Shown here: piece by piece, positions 51,415-59,064 of the stretch
Position numbering within the stretch: position 1 is the first letter of the stretch
Layout: each line of letters starts with the position of its first letter
Assembly: GCF_008923205.2 (NCBI RefSeq)
Contig: NZ_WBMS02000020.1
Coordinates: 1-64,000 of the forward strand
DNA: 64,000 nt
Reading direction: 5' to 3'
Origin: Actinomadura physcomitrii
GTDB lineage: Bacteria > Actinomycetota > Actinomycetes > Streptosporangiales > Streptosporangiaceae
Notes under the pieces: model-generated
Databases searched by the model: none
What the model was told of the DNA's origin: nothing
Seen by the model: the letters and a program-made list of their open reading frames with translations, nothing else
Translations under genes and position numbers: made by a program

Positions 51415-53709
51415 TTATGTAGGCGGCTCGCCCCGGACGGCTCCGGACTCCGCGAGGGCCGCGCGTTCGCCGTCGTCGAAGCCCAGCTCCTGGAGCGCGC
51501 TCATCGTGTGCTCGCCCAGTCGCGGAATCGTCGCGGGGACGGGAGGTCTCGGCGCGGGGCCGAGATGGGGCGGGAAGCAGGGCTGTTCGACCCGGCCCCG
51601 GTCTCCCCACTCGTGCACGGCCACGCGGCCCAGGACCCGGTTGACCGGGTCGTCGACGAACCCGGCGGCGAACTCGGTGCGGTCGGCCTCGACGACGGGT
51701 TCGACGGGAACGCCGGCATGCCGCAGCTCGGTCACCCAGGCGGCGGCGTCTTTGGTGCGGAAGGCCTCTTCGAGCAGCGCCTCCGCCGGCTGCCGGCGAC
51801 CGTCCCGGTCGGTGCGCAGCGGCGGCGGCGCGGCGGGCAGGCCGTCGATCCGCACGACGTCGCGCAGCCGGTCCCATGCCGTCGTGTCGGGGACGGCGAG
51901 GGCGAACCACTTCTGGTCGCGGCCCTGGTAGATGCGGTAGGCGGCGCCGTATCCGGTCTGGTCGGCGTCCAGGACCGGCCCTTCGACGACCTCCTCGCCC
52001 GCGAGGAACGCGCCCGACTTCAGCGTCAGCGCGGCGCCGAGCAGGCTGCTGGACACCGCCTGGCCGCCGCCGTGGCGGCGCCGGGCGTAGAGGCCGGCGA
52101 GCACGCCGCACGCCGCGATCCAGCCGCCGGTGACGTCGACCGCGCCCCACACCAGGTAGGTCGGGGGCCGCCCGGCTCCGCCCTGGCCCGCCTCGATGCC
52201 GGCGAGCGCCTGCATCAGCTGGTCGTTGGCGGGGAGAAGGGCGCGAGGCCCGCGGTCGCCGAAGCCGCTGGCGAAGCTGTAGACCGCCTCGGGGTTGGCC
52301 GCCCGCACCGCCGCCTCGTCGTACCCGAGCCGCTCGGCCAGCCCGACCCGCGAGTTGTGGTGCACCACATCGGCCCACCGGAAGAGCCGTTCGAGCACCG
52401 CCGGCGCCTCGGGGGACTTCAGGTCGAGCGCCATGGCGCGCTTGCCCCGCTGCCCGGCCGCGAACATCGGCTCCATGGCGCGGTGCGCGTCGCCGCCGGT
52501 CGGCTCGACCTTGAGGACGTCGGCGCCCAGTTCGGCGAGGACGAGCGGGGTGACCGGCCCGGCGAGGTAGGCCGACAGGTCCAGGACGCGGACGTCCGAC
52601 AGCAGGCTCGCGGCAGAGGCCGCCCTCCGGGGCCCGCCGCCACCGGCGGGGGTGACCCGGACGGCCGGCCCGAGCACGGTCATGGCCCCGCGCTCGGGGT
52701 CCTGGTGGTCCTCGCTCAGCCCGACCTCGCGGAGGTGCGGGTCGCGCAGGGCCTCGCCCGGTCGCCACACCGGCTCGCAGCGGAACTTGTGGCCGCTCAG
52801 GTCCTTGACCCACCAGTCGCGGTCCCGGGTCGCGAACCGCTTCGCCCACCGCTCGCCGCGCTCGACGAGGGCGCCGCTCATCATGTCGGCGTTGTAGCCC
52901 CGCTCGCTCGGCGGGTCGCCCATGTGCTCGAGGAACGCCTCGTAGGCGCCCTTGGCACCGAACCACAACTGCACGTACCCGCCGTCGGCGCAGCGGTAGG
53001 CGAGCGCCTCGGCGGGCCCCTGGTTCTTCCAGAGCAGGGTCGTGGTCGCCGAGTGGTGCTCGACCTTCCCGATGATCATCGGAAGAACGGCCTGGAGGCC
53101 CTCGTACAGCGAGGTCTCCGCCCAGCCGCCGCGCCCCGTCGCCTCGCGCTCGTAGAGCCGCGCCAGCGCGCCGACGGCCGCCGACAGGCCGGCGCCCGCG
53201 GCGGCGACCGCGAGATCGCCGAACACCGGGCCGGGCCGGTGGCCGCGGATCTGGGTGAGCAGGCCCGACCGGGCGTGCACCAGCAGTTCCAGGTCGGGGA
53301 TCGCGCCGAGCGCGTTGCGGCTCGGCCGGACGCGCACGACGACCAGCCGCGGGTTCGCCCGGGCCAGCTCCTGGTAGCGCAGCCCGCGCCGCTCGATCTC
53401 CTCTTCCGGCCCGGCGAGGAACAGCACGTCCGCGTCCCGCGCGAGCGCGCCGATCGTCTCGGCGCCGCGGGCGGGATCGGTCCCGGAATCGGCCCCGCCG
53501 ATCTCAACGATCTCCTTGCCGCGGTCCCAGACCCGCGCGAACTCCACCCCGGCGTCGAGCGCCGGCCGGTGCGCGGACCGCACGCGGGTCACGTCCGCGC
53601 CCAGATCCCGCAGCAGCGATCCCGGGAGGCTGCCGGCCAGGCCGGCGCCCACGGCGCTGAGCCCGATCGAGACCTCCACGACGCGCAGGCCCTCCAGCGG
53701 CGCCATCAT
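51415..53709 (-). CDS. Fused double-domain type III CoA-transferase
   Basis: A protein of about 764 residues with two CaiB domains. The first is diverged (LEGLRVVEVSIGLSAVGAGLA, LLRDLGADVTRV); the second is canonical (VRVLDLSAYLAGPVTPLVLA, KVEPTGGDAHR, catalytic Asp in VWGAVDVTGGWIAACG). Same build as the gene at 41603. Start is uncertain: ATG 53709, ATG 53706 or GTG 53739; GGGGAGG lies directly before 53709. It activates an acid in the same operon as the P450 and the deacylase-like enzyme. Confidence 0.89.
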   Translation of the reverse strand: MMAPLEGLRVVEVSIGLSAVGAGLAGSLPGSLLRDLGADVTRVRSAHRPALDAGVEFARVWDRGKEIVEIGGADSGTDPARGAETIGALARDADVLFLAGPEEEIERRGLRYQELARANPRLVVVRVRPSRNALGAIPDLELLVHARSGLLTQIRGHRPGPVFGDLAVAAAGAGLSAAVGALARLYEREATGRGGWAETSLYEGLQAVLPMIIGKVEHHSATTTLLWKNQGPAEALAYRCADGGYVQLWFGAKGAYEAFLEHMGDPPSERGYNADMMSGALVERGERWAKRFATRDRDWWVKDLSGHKFRCEPVWRPGEALRDPHLREVGLSEDHQDPERGAMTVLGPAVRVTPAGGGGPRRAASAASLLSDVRVLDLSAYLAGPVTPLVLAELGADVLKVEPTGGDAHRAMEPMFAAGQRGKRAMALDLKSPEAPAVLERLFRWADVVHHNSRVGLAERLGYDEAAVRAANPEAVYSFASGFGDRGPRALLPANDQLMQALAGIEAGQGGAGRPPTYLVWGAVDVTGGWIAACGVLAGLYARRRHGGGQAVSSSLLGAALTLKSGAFLAGEEVVEGPVLDADQTGYGAAYRIYQGRDQKWFALAVPDTTAWDRLRDVVRIDGLPAAPPPLRTDRDGRRQPAEALLEEAFRTKDAAAWVTELRHAGVPVEPVVEADRTEFAAGFVDDPVNRVLGRVAVHEWGDRGRVEQPCFPPHLGPAPRPPVPATIPRLGEHTMSALQELGFDDGERAALAESGAVRGEPPT

Positions 53710-53731
53710 CCTCCCCGGGCTCCCCGCCGGC

Positions 53732-55372
53732 TCAGCCACGGACGAACCGGCCGGGGGCCACCCCGTCGACGTCCTCGCCGCCGGTCCGGGTGGCCACGCC
53801 GTTGACCCACATGTGCTCGACGCCGGTGCTGCGCACGATGAGGCGGTCGGCGCCGCCGGGCTGGTCGCCGACGCGCTCGATCGGCGTGGTCCCGATGGCG
53901 GCGGGGTCGAAGGCCACCAGGTCGGCGAAGAAGCCCTCCTTGACCAGGCCCCGCTCGGGGATGCGGAACGCCTTGTGCGGATGGCCGGTCAGCCGCCAGA
54001 CCGCGTCCTCCAGGCTGATCGCCCCGCGCTCGCGCACCCAGTGCCCCAGCAGGTGGGTGGAGTAGCAGGCGTCGCACAGCTGGGTCGCGTGCGCCCCGGC
54101 GTCCGACAGCCCCAGCAGGGTGCGCTTGTCGGCCAGCAGCTCACCGATCTCCTCGTCGCCGTCGTTGTCCAGGACGATCCGGAAGCGGGTCGCCATGCCG
54201 TCGCTCAGCGCCAGGTCGAGCAGCAGGTCGAAGGGCGTCGTGCCGCGGTCGGCGGCCAGCCGGTCGAGCGGGATCCCGACGGCGTCGGCGTGGGCGCCGG
54301 TCTCCTCGACGCTGGTCTTCGGCCAGCGGTGGCTCCAGGCCTCGAGCGTGGCCGGACGGGCCCGCTCGCGCCACGTCCCGTCGCGGTAGAGGTCCGCCCG
54401 CTCCTCGCGGGGACGGGCCAGGACCTCCTTCCACTCGTCGATCTCGCCGAGCGGGGTCGGGTCCTCCATGGTGACCTGCATGACGATCGGACGGCACGCG
54501 ATCTGCGGGTACACCTCGCCCGGCAGGCCGCCGCCGCGCTGCACCGTCCGCATCGCCGCGCCCGGCTTGTCGGCCCGCGCCACCAGCGCGGTCCAGGTGA
54601 CGGGGACGCCGTAGCGCACGGCGAGCTCGGAGAACTGGTCGACGAACATCCCGGGGCCGATGGAGATCTGCATGACGCCCTTGCCGAGCTCGCCCAGCAC
54701 CGCGGCGATGGCGTAGACCTCGTCGTTGTCGGCGAACCGGCTGGGCACCGGGCGGCCGTAGGCGCCCTGGTGCGCGGGCTGGCGCGACGTCGAGAACCCG
54801 ATCGCGCCGGCGCCGACGGCCTCGCGCACGATGCGGCACATGGTCTCGACCTCGTCCGGCGTGGCCGGCCGCTCCTCGCCGCCGGTCACGTAGAGGCGCA
54901 GCGGCGAGTGCCCGATGAAGGCGCCGACGTTGAGGCGCTTGGGGCGCTTCTCGATGGCCTCCACGTACTCGGGGAACGACTCGAAGCACCAGTCGATCCC
55001 GGCGTTGAGCGCGTCCAGCGACATGCCCTCGACGTTCTCCAGCGTCCGGACGATGATGTCGCGGTGCTCCGGCTTGGTCGGCGCCACCCCGAACCCGCAG
55101 TTGCCCATCACCACGCTCGTCACGCCGTGCCAGCTCGACGGCGTCAGGTCGGGGTCCCAGAGGATCTGCGCGTCGTAGTGGGTGTGGACGTCGATGAAGC
55201 CGGGCGCCAGCGTCAGGCCGTCCAGGTCCACCACCCGGGTGGCGGGTCCGGGCGTGAGCTCGCCGGCCGCGCCGACCGCCGCGATCCGGTCGCCGTCGAC
55301 GGCGACGTCCGCGGGCCGCGCGGGGGCACCGGTCCCGTCGATCAGCGAGGCTCGGCGCAGCAGTAGATCCAT
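53732..55372 (-). CDS. N-acyl-D-amino-acid deacylase-like amidohydrolase (COG3653)
   Basis: A 546-residue paralogue of the gene at 28882: LLLRRASLIDGTGAPARPADVAV, PGFIDVHTHYDAQILWDP, SVVMGNCGFGVAP, GAIGFSTSRQP and LLGLSDAGAHATQLCDAC. ATG 55372 (GGAGG 4 bases upstream) is chosen; the longer frame crosses the operator. It heads the minus-strand unit ending in the P450. Deacylase activity is only a family expectation; cyclic amides or lactones are equally plausible substrates. Confidence 0.88.
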   Translation of the reverse strand: MDLLLRRASLIDGTGAPARPADVAVDGDRIAAVGAAGELTPGPATRVVDLDGLTLAPGFIDVHTHYDAQILWDPDLTPSSWHGVTSVVMGNCGFGVAPTKPEHRDIIVRTLENVEGMSLDALNAGIDWCFESFPEYVEAIEKRPKRLNVGAFIGHSPLRLYVTGGEERPATPDEVETMCRIVREAVGAGAIGFSTSRQPAHQGAYGRPVPSRFADNDEVYAIAAVLGELGKGVMQISIGPGMFVDQFSELAVRYGVPVTWTALVARADKPGAAMRTVQRGGGLPGEVYPQIACRPIVMQVTMEDPTPLGEIDEWKEVLARPREERADLYRDGTWRERARPATLEAWSHRWPKTSVEETGAHADAVGIPLDRLAADRGTTPFDLLLDLALSDGMATRFRIVLDNDGDEEIGELLADKRTLLGLSDAGAHATQLCDACYSTHLLGHWVRERGAISLEDAVWRLTGHPHKAFRIPERGLVKEGFFADLVAFDPAAIGTTPIERVGDQPGGADRLIVRSTGVEHMWVNGVATRTGGEDVDGVAPGRFVRG

Positions 55373-55443
55373 GGATCCTCCGATCGGTCGGTGCACGTCA
55401 GCCGTGGTGGCCGGCGTGGTGGCGCGCCCGGCGGCACTAGTGA

Positions 55444-55460
55444 AGTGAGCCCTCACCTAC
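55444..55460. promoter_or_regulatory. TetR-type operator in divergent deacylase/aldehyde dehydrogenase promoter
   Basis: AGTGAGCCCTCACCTAC, with a fully symmetric core GTGAGCCCTCAC. It lies 72 bases from the deacylase start and 74 from the dehydrogenase start. A weaker half-match (GCACTTACTCAT, 55481-55492) follows on the dehydrogenase side. Confidence 0.6.
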
Positions 55461-55533
55461 TTACGGGCAAAGCATAGCGGGCACTTACTCATCATGCTAC
55501 GGTCGGGCCATCCGAGCCGAGCGGGGAGGCAGC

Positions 55534-57012
55534 GTGGAAGACCGGCTGATGTACCGGCGGGAGTTCTTCGTCGGCGGCGCCTGGACGGCCCCCGCGGAAG
55601 GCGAGCGCCTCGACGTCGTCTCCCCCTCGACGGAGGAGGTCGTCGGGTGCGTGCCGGCCGCCGTCCCGGCCGACATCGACCGCGCCGTCGCCGCCGCGCG
55701 CACCGCGTTCGACGAGGGCCCCTGGCCCCGGATGACGCCGGACGAGCGGGCCGACGTCCTCGCCCGCGCCGCGACCGCCCTGCGCAAGCGCGAGAGCGAC
55801 ATCGCCGGCGTCACCGTCGACGAGATGGGCTGCGCGGTCAGCCAGGCGCCGCGCGGCCAGACCGGGCTGGTCGCGCCCCTGTTCGACTACTACGCCGACC
55901 TCGCCCGGACCTTCGAGTTCGAGCGCGAGGTGGTCAGCGGCGACCGCGTGGCGCTGGTGACCAACGAGCCGGCCGGGGTCGTGGCGGCGATCACTCCTTG
56001 GAACGCCCCGGTCACCCTGGCCTCCTGGAAGGCCGCGCCCGCGCTGGCGGCCGGCTGCACCGTGGTGCTCAAGCCGCCGCCCGAGGCGCCGCTCAGCACG
56101 TTCGTCCTGGCCGAGGCGCTGGCCGAGGCGGGGCTGCCGGAGGGCGTGCTCAGCGTGGTACCGGGCGGCCGCGAGGTGGGAGAGCACCTGGTGACCCATC
56201 CGGGCACCGACAAGGTCGCCTTCACCGGGTCCACCGCGGCCGGCAAGCGGATCATGAGCCTGTGCGGCGACCAGGTGAAGCGGGTCTCCCTCGAGCTCGG
56301 CGGCAAGTCCGCCGCCATCGTGCTGCCCGACGCCGACCTCGCCGCCGTCATCCCGACGCTGGTCGGCGGGGCGATGCACATGTCCGGGCAGGTCTGCGGC
56401 GCGCACACGCGGGTGCTGGTGCCGCGCTCGCTGTACGCGGGCGCGGTCGAGGCGGCCGCGGCGGCGGCCAAAGCCGTGCCGGTCGGCGACCCGCACGACC
56501 CGTCGGTCCTGGTCGGCCCGCTCGTCGCCGAACGCCAGCGGGACCGGGTCGAGGGCTACATCAAGCTGGCCGTGGAGGCCGGCGCCAAGGTCGCGGCCGG
56601 CGGCGGCCGTCCCGCCGGCCTGCCGAAGGGCTGGTACGTCGAGCCGACGATCCTGGCCGAGGTGGACAACTCGATGCGGGTGGCCCGCGAGGAGATCTTC
56701 GGACCGGTGCTGTGCCTCATCCCCTACGAGGACGAGGACGACGCCGTCCGGATCGCGAACGACTCCCCCTACGGGCTCTCGGGCGGCGTGTGGACGGGCG
56801 ATCCCGCGCGCGGCCTGAGGGTCGCCCGGCGCATCCGTACGGGGAGCATCGCGGTGAACGGCTCGTACCCGCCCTTCCCGCTGGTGCCGTTCGGCGGCTT
56901 CAAGGAGTCCGGGCTGGGCCGCGAGCTCGGCCCCGAGGGCCTGCGGAGCTTCCTGGAGCCGAGGAGCATCGGGGTCCCTTCGTCGCTCCGCTCCCGGACC
57001 ATGGCCTCCTGA
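55534..57012 (+). CDS. NAD(P)-dependent aldehyde dehydrogenase
   Basis: A 492-residue aldehyde dehydrogenase: ITPWNAPVTLASWKAAPAL, FTGSTAAGKRI, catalytic Glu in SLELGGKSAAIVLPD and nucleophile Cys in MSGQVCGAHTRVLVP; C-terminal PFGGFKESGLGRELGPEGL. It oxidises an aldehyde to the acid, matching the alcohol dehydrogenase at 38554. GTG 55534 after GGGGAGG. Monocistronic, ended by a strong hairpin. Confidence 0.93.
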   Translation: MEDRLMYRREFFVGGAWTAPAEGERLDVVSPSTEEVVGCVPAAVPADIDRAVAAARTAFDEGPWPRMTPDERADVLARAATALRKRESDIAGVTVDEMGCAVSQAPRGQTGLVAPLFDYYADLARTFEFEREVVSGDRVALVTNEPAGVVAAITPWNAPVTLASWKAAPALAAGCTVVLKPPPEAPLSTFVLAEALAEAGLPEGVLSVVPGGREVGEHLVTHPGTDKVAFTGSTAAGKRIMSLCGDQVKRVSLELGGKSAAIVLPDADLAAVIPTLVGGAMHMSGQVCGAHTRVLVPRSLYAGAVEAAAAAAKAVPVGDPHDPSVLVGPLVAERQRDRVEGYIKLAVEAGAKVAAGGGRPAGLPKGWYVEPTILAEVDNSMRVAREEIFGPVLCLIPYEDEDDAVRIANDSPYGLSGGVWTGDPARGLRVARRIRTGSIAVNGSYPPFPLVPFGGFKESGLGRELGPEGLRSFLEPRSIGVPSSLRSRTMAS

Positions 57013-57027
57013 TCGGCTCCCCTTCCC

Positions 57028-57068
57028 CGCCACCGCCCCGCGATCAGCCGGATCGCGGGGCGGTGGCG
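57028..57068. terminator. Strong hairpin after aldehyde dehydrogenase
   Basis: Perfect 18-base stem (57028-57045 with 57051-57068) and a 5-base loop, 15 bases past the stop codon. Confidence 0.85.
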
Positions 57069-57137
57069 CGTCCGCGAGCGGACATGGCCGGGCGGTGCCC
57101 CTGGCCCCGCGTGCCGGCCGGTGCTACGCTCTTAATG

Positions 57138-57154
57138 AGTGAGCATTTACTTGT
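57138..57154. promoter_or_regulatory. TetR-type operator upstream of the hypothetical/APH-like operon
   Basis: AGTGAGCATTTACTTGT, just after a TACGCT -10-like hexamer (57125-57130). The rightmost copy of the motif found. Confidence 0.64.
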
Positions 57155-57168
57155 GATTGGTGAGGATC

Positions 57169-57543
57169 ATGACGCAGGCGCCCCTTCGATGCGGTCCGCG
57201 CCCGGCGGACGCGTTCCGGCCGGCCGACGCGCTGCTGCCGGCCGCGCTCGACCTGGTCCGGCCCTGCCCCGCCAGGGCCGACTTCATCGAGCTGTGCTTC
57301 ACCACCCCAGAGGGACCGTTCCAGTGGTGCTTCTCCGACCCGGCGCGGGACGAGGAACCGGTCGAGGAGCACGGCGACGGCCCGCTGGCGCTGGCCATCG
57401 GGCCGTACGGCGTCCAGGCGCACCACGTGCGCGGTGGCGGCCCGGCCCTCGGCCCCGCGATCCAGCCCGGTGCCGCGCTGCCCATGATCCTGGCGGGCGC
57501 GGAAGTGCTGATCATGAGCCGGCTGGTCACCGCGAACCGCTGA
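57169..57543 (+). CDS. Hypothetical protein, 124 residues
   Basis: Not recognised. A small alpha/beta-looking protein with no signal peptide or membrane segment; notable parts are ADFIELCFTTPEGPFQWCF, a negatively charged loop (DEEPVEEHGDG) and a hydrophobic C-terminal LPMILAGAEVLIMSRL. ATG 57169 is chosen, although the GAGG before it is close; TTG 57157 and GTG 57160 are alternatives. It is the first gene after a TetR-type operator and is 19 bases from the APH-like kinase, so the two probably function together. GC and codon use fit the neighbours, so it is a real gene by context. Confidence 0.65.
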   Translation: MTQAPLRCGPRPADAFRPADALLPAALDLVRPCPARADFIELCFTTPEGPFQWCFSDPARDEEPVEEHGDGPLALAIGPYGVQAHHVRGGGPALGPAIQPGAALPMILAGAEVLIMSRLVTANR

Positions 57544-57562
57544 CCCGACGATTGGAGACCGG

Positions 57563-58642
57563 ATGCCGAGGCGGATACCCAAGAGCTGGGAGGGCATCAC
57601 CCCCGGGTGGATGACATCGGTCCTGGCCGACCACCACCCTGGTGCCGAGGTCGGTGAGGTCACCGTCGTCACGCACGACGACGGCAGCAACCGGCGGGCC
57701 CGCCTCAAGCTCGGCTACACGGCCGGGAGCGGACCCGAGACCGTCTTCCTCAAGGCCCACAACAAGGCGCACCGGATCGTCCACCTGCGCAACGGCAACC
57801 TGTGGGGTGAGGCGCGGCTGTTCGCCTCGGGCGTCTCCCTGCCGCTCGAGCATCCGACCGTCTACCGGGCCGTCGTCGACCGCCCGCACCTGGACTTCCT
57901 GCTCGTGATGGAGGACCTCAGCGCCCGCCACGTGGACCCGCGCGACTCCACCCGCCCGATGACGGTCGAGCAGGTGGCGAACGGGCTCCGCGCGCTGGCC
58001 GCCCTGCACGGCAAGTACTGGGGCCTGTCACGCGACACCCACCCCCGGCTCGGCTGGGTGAAGACCTGGAAGGCCACCAGGGGCTGGCGGACCAGCCTCG
58101 CCAAGCGCACCCCGGCGGGCGTGGAGAAGGCGGCGCCGCGGCTGCCGGCGGAGGTGACCCGCTACAGCGGAGAGCAGCTCCTCGAACTCTGGACGCGCTA
58201 CGTCGCGACGCTCACCGACGGCCCCATGACCCTGCTGCACGGTGACACCCACATCGGCAACACCTACCTGCTGCCCGACGGCGACGTCGGCTTCCTCGAC
58301 TGGCAGGTCGTCAGGCGCGGCAACTGGTCCCAGGACGTGGGTCACTTCCTCATCGGCTCGCTGACCGAAGAGGACCGCCGGGCCTCCGAGGCCGAGCTGA
58401 TGGAGGAGTACCGGCGGGCGCTGAAGCTGCCCGCCGACCGGCTGCCCTCGGCCGAGGAGGCGTGGCTGCGCTACCGGGCGTCCGCCCTCTACGGCCTGGT
58501 CATCTGGCTGTCGACGCTCGGCTCGGTCGGGTACCAGACCGCGGAGATCTCGCAGGCGCTCGTCGAGCGGTTCGCCGCCGCGACCGCCGAACTGGACGCC
58601 GTCGCGGCGCTCGATCAGCTCGCTCTCGGCCGCACGGCCTGA
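57563..58642 (+). CDS. Aminoglycoside-phosphotransferase-like small-molecule kinase
   Basis: A 359-residue APH/EcKinase-fold protein. Brenner motif LLHGDTHIGNTYLLPDG supplies the catalytic Asp and Asn, and VGFLDWQVVRRG the Mg-binding Asp; FLLVMEDLSARHVDP is the hinge. The ATP-site Lys is in ETVFLKAHNK. Such kinases phosphorylate hydroxyl groups of varied small molecules; together with acyl-CoA dehydrogenases, the group also occurs as ACAD10-like kinase domains. Given the regulon, a hydroxyacyl or hydroxy-acid substrate is a reasonable guess. GGAG precedes the ATG. Confidence 0.86.
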   Translation: MPRRIPKSWEGITPGWMTSVLADHHPGAEVGEVTVVTHDDGSNRRARLKLGYTAGSGPETVFLKAHNKAHRIVHLRNGNLWGEARLFASGVSLPLEHPTVYRAVVDRPHLDFLLVMEDLSARHVDPRDSTRPMTVEQVANGLRALAALHGKYWGLSRDTHPRLGWVKTWKATRGWRTSLAKRTPAGVEKAAPRLPAEVTRYSGEQLLELWTRYVATLTDGPMTLLHGDTHIGNTYLLPDGDVGFLDWQVVRRGNWSQDVGHFLIGSLTEEDRRASEAELMEEYRRALKLPADRLPSAEEAWLRYRASALYGLVIWLSTLGSVGYQTAEISQALVERFAAATAELDAVAALDQLALGRTA

Positions 58643-58665
58643 CGCGGCTCGGCCCGACACGGCTC

Positions 58666-58701
58666 GGCCCGCCGCGGACGCGAATCCGTCCGCGGCGGGC
58701 C
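58666..58701. terminator. Bidirectional hairpin
   Basis: Perfect 15-base stem GGCCCGCCGCGGACG with a 6-base loop between the convergent APH-like and EthD-like genes. Confidence 0.8.
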
Positions 58702-58711
58702 GCTCCATCCG

Positions 58712-59032
58712 CTACTCGATGGGTTCGTAGAACGCGACCGCGGGCGGCGGGTCCATCCGCAGCACGTCGCTCGTCTCGATCTCGCCCGCGGCGGAGCGCC
58801 TGCGCAGCTCCTTGAGGGACTCGTCGGGCTCGTCCGCCTCGATCTCGTAGATCGCCAGGTAGGGCGGGAGCGACGGGTCGGCGTCCCCCTGGAGCTTGAA
58901 CCGGCGGGCGCTGACGAAACCCGGCACGGCGCGCACCTGGGGCATGTGGGTGCCGCTGTACCACTCGTTGTACTCGTCCTCGCGCGCCGGATCGCTCGGA
59001 CCGGACTGGACGACCATGATCCGCTTCGGCAT
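58712..59032 (-). CDS. EthD/dimeric alpha-beta barrel-like protein
   Basis: A 106-residue protein with the ferredoxin-like fold pattern of EthD-type proteins: IMVVQSGPSDPAREDEYNEWYSGTHMPQV, PGFVSARRFKL and YLAIYEIEADEPDES. Family members are found beside P450s and oxidoreductases; some are ring-cleaving or decarboxylating, most have no known role. AGGAGG 6 bases before ATG 59032. Last gene of the operon with the oxidoreductase and the right-edge P450. Confidence 0.82.
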   Translation of the reverse strand: MPKRIMVVQSGPSDPAREDEYNEWYSGTHMPQVRAVPGFVSARRFKLQGDADPSLPPYLAIYEIEADEPDESLKELRRRSAAGEIETSDVLRMDPPPAVAFYEPIE

Positions 59033-59064
59033 GGGCCACCTCCTGAGTGTTCGGGCGGGTAAGG

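Noticed and set aside
48845..53805. Very long open frames (over 1300 and over 1500 codons) on both strands across 48.8-53.8 kb
   Set aside because: They are Arg/Pro/Gly-rich reading-frame shadows of the amidohydrolase, P450 and CoA-transferase genes, caused by high GC; they contain no domain motifs.
59041..59062. GAGTGTTCGGGCGGGTAA as a further TetR-type operator
   Set aside because: Matches only the first half of the motif and lies between two co-directional genes of one operon.
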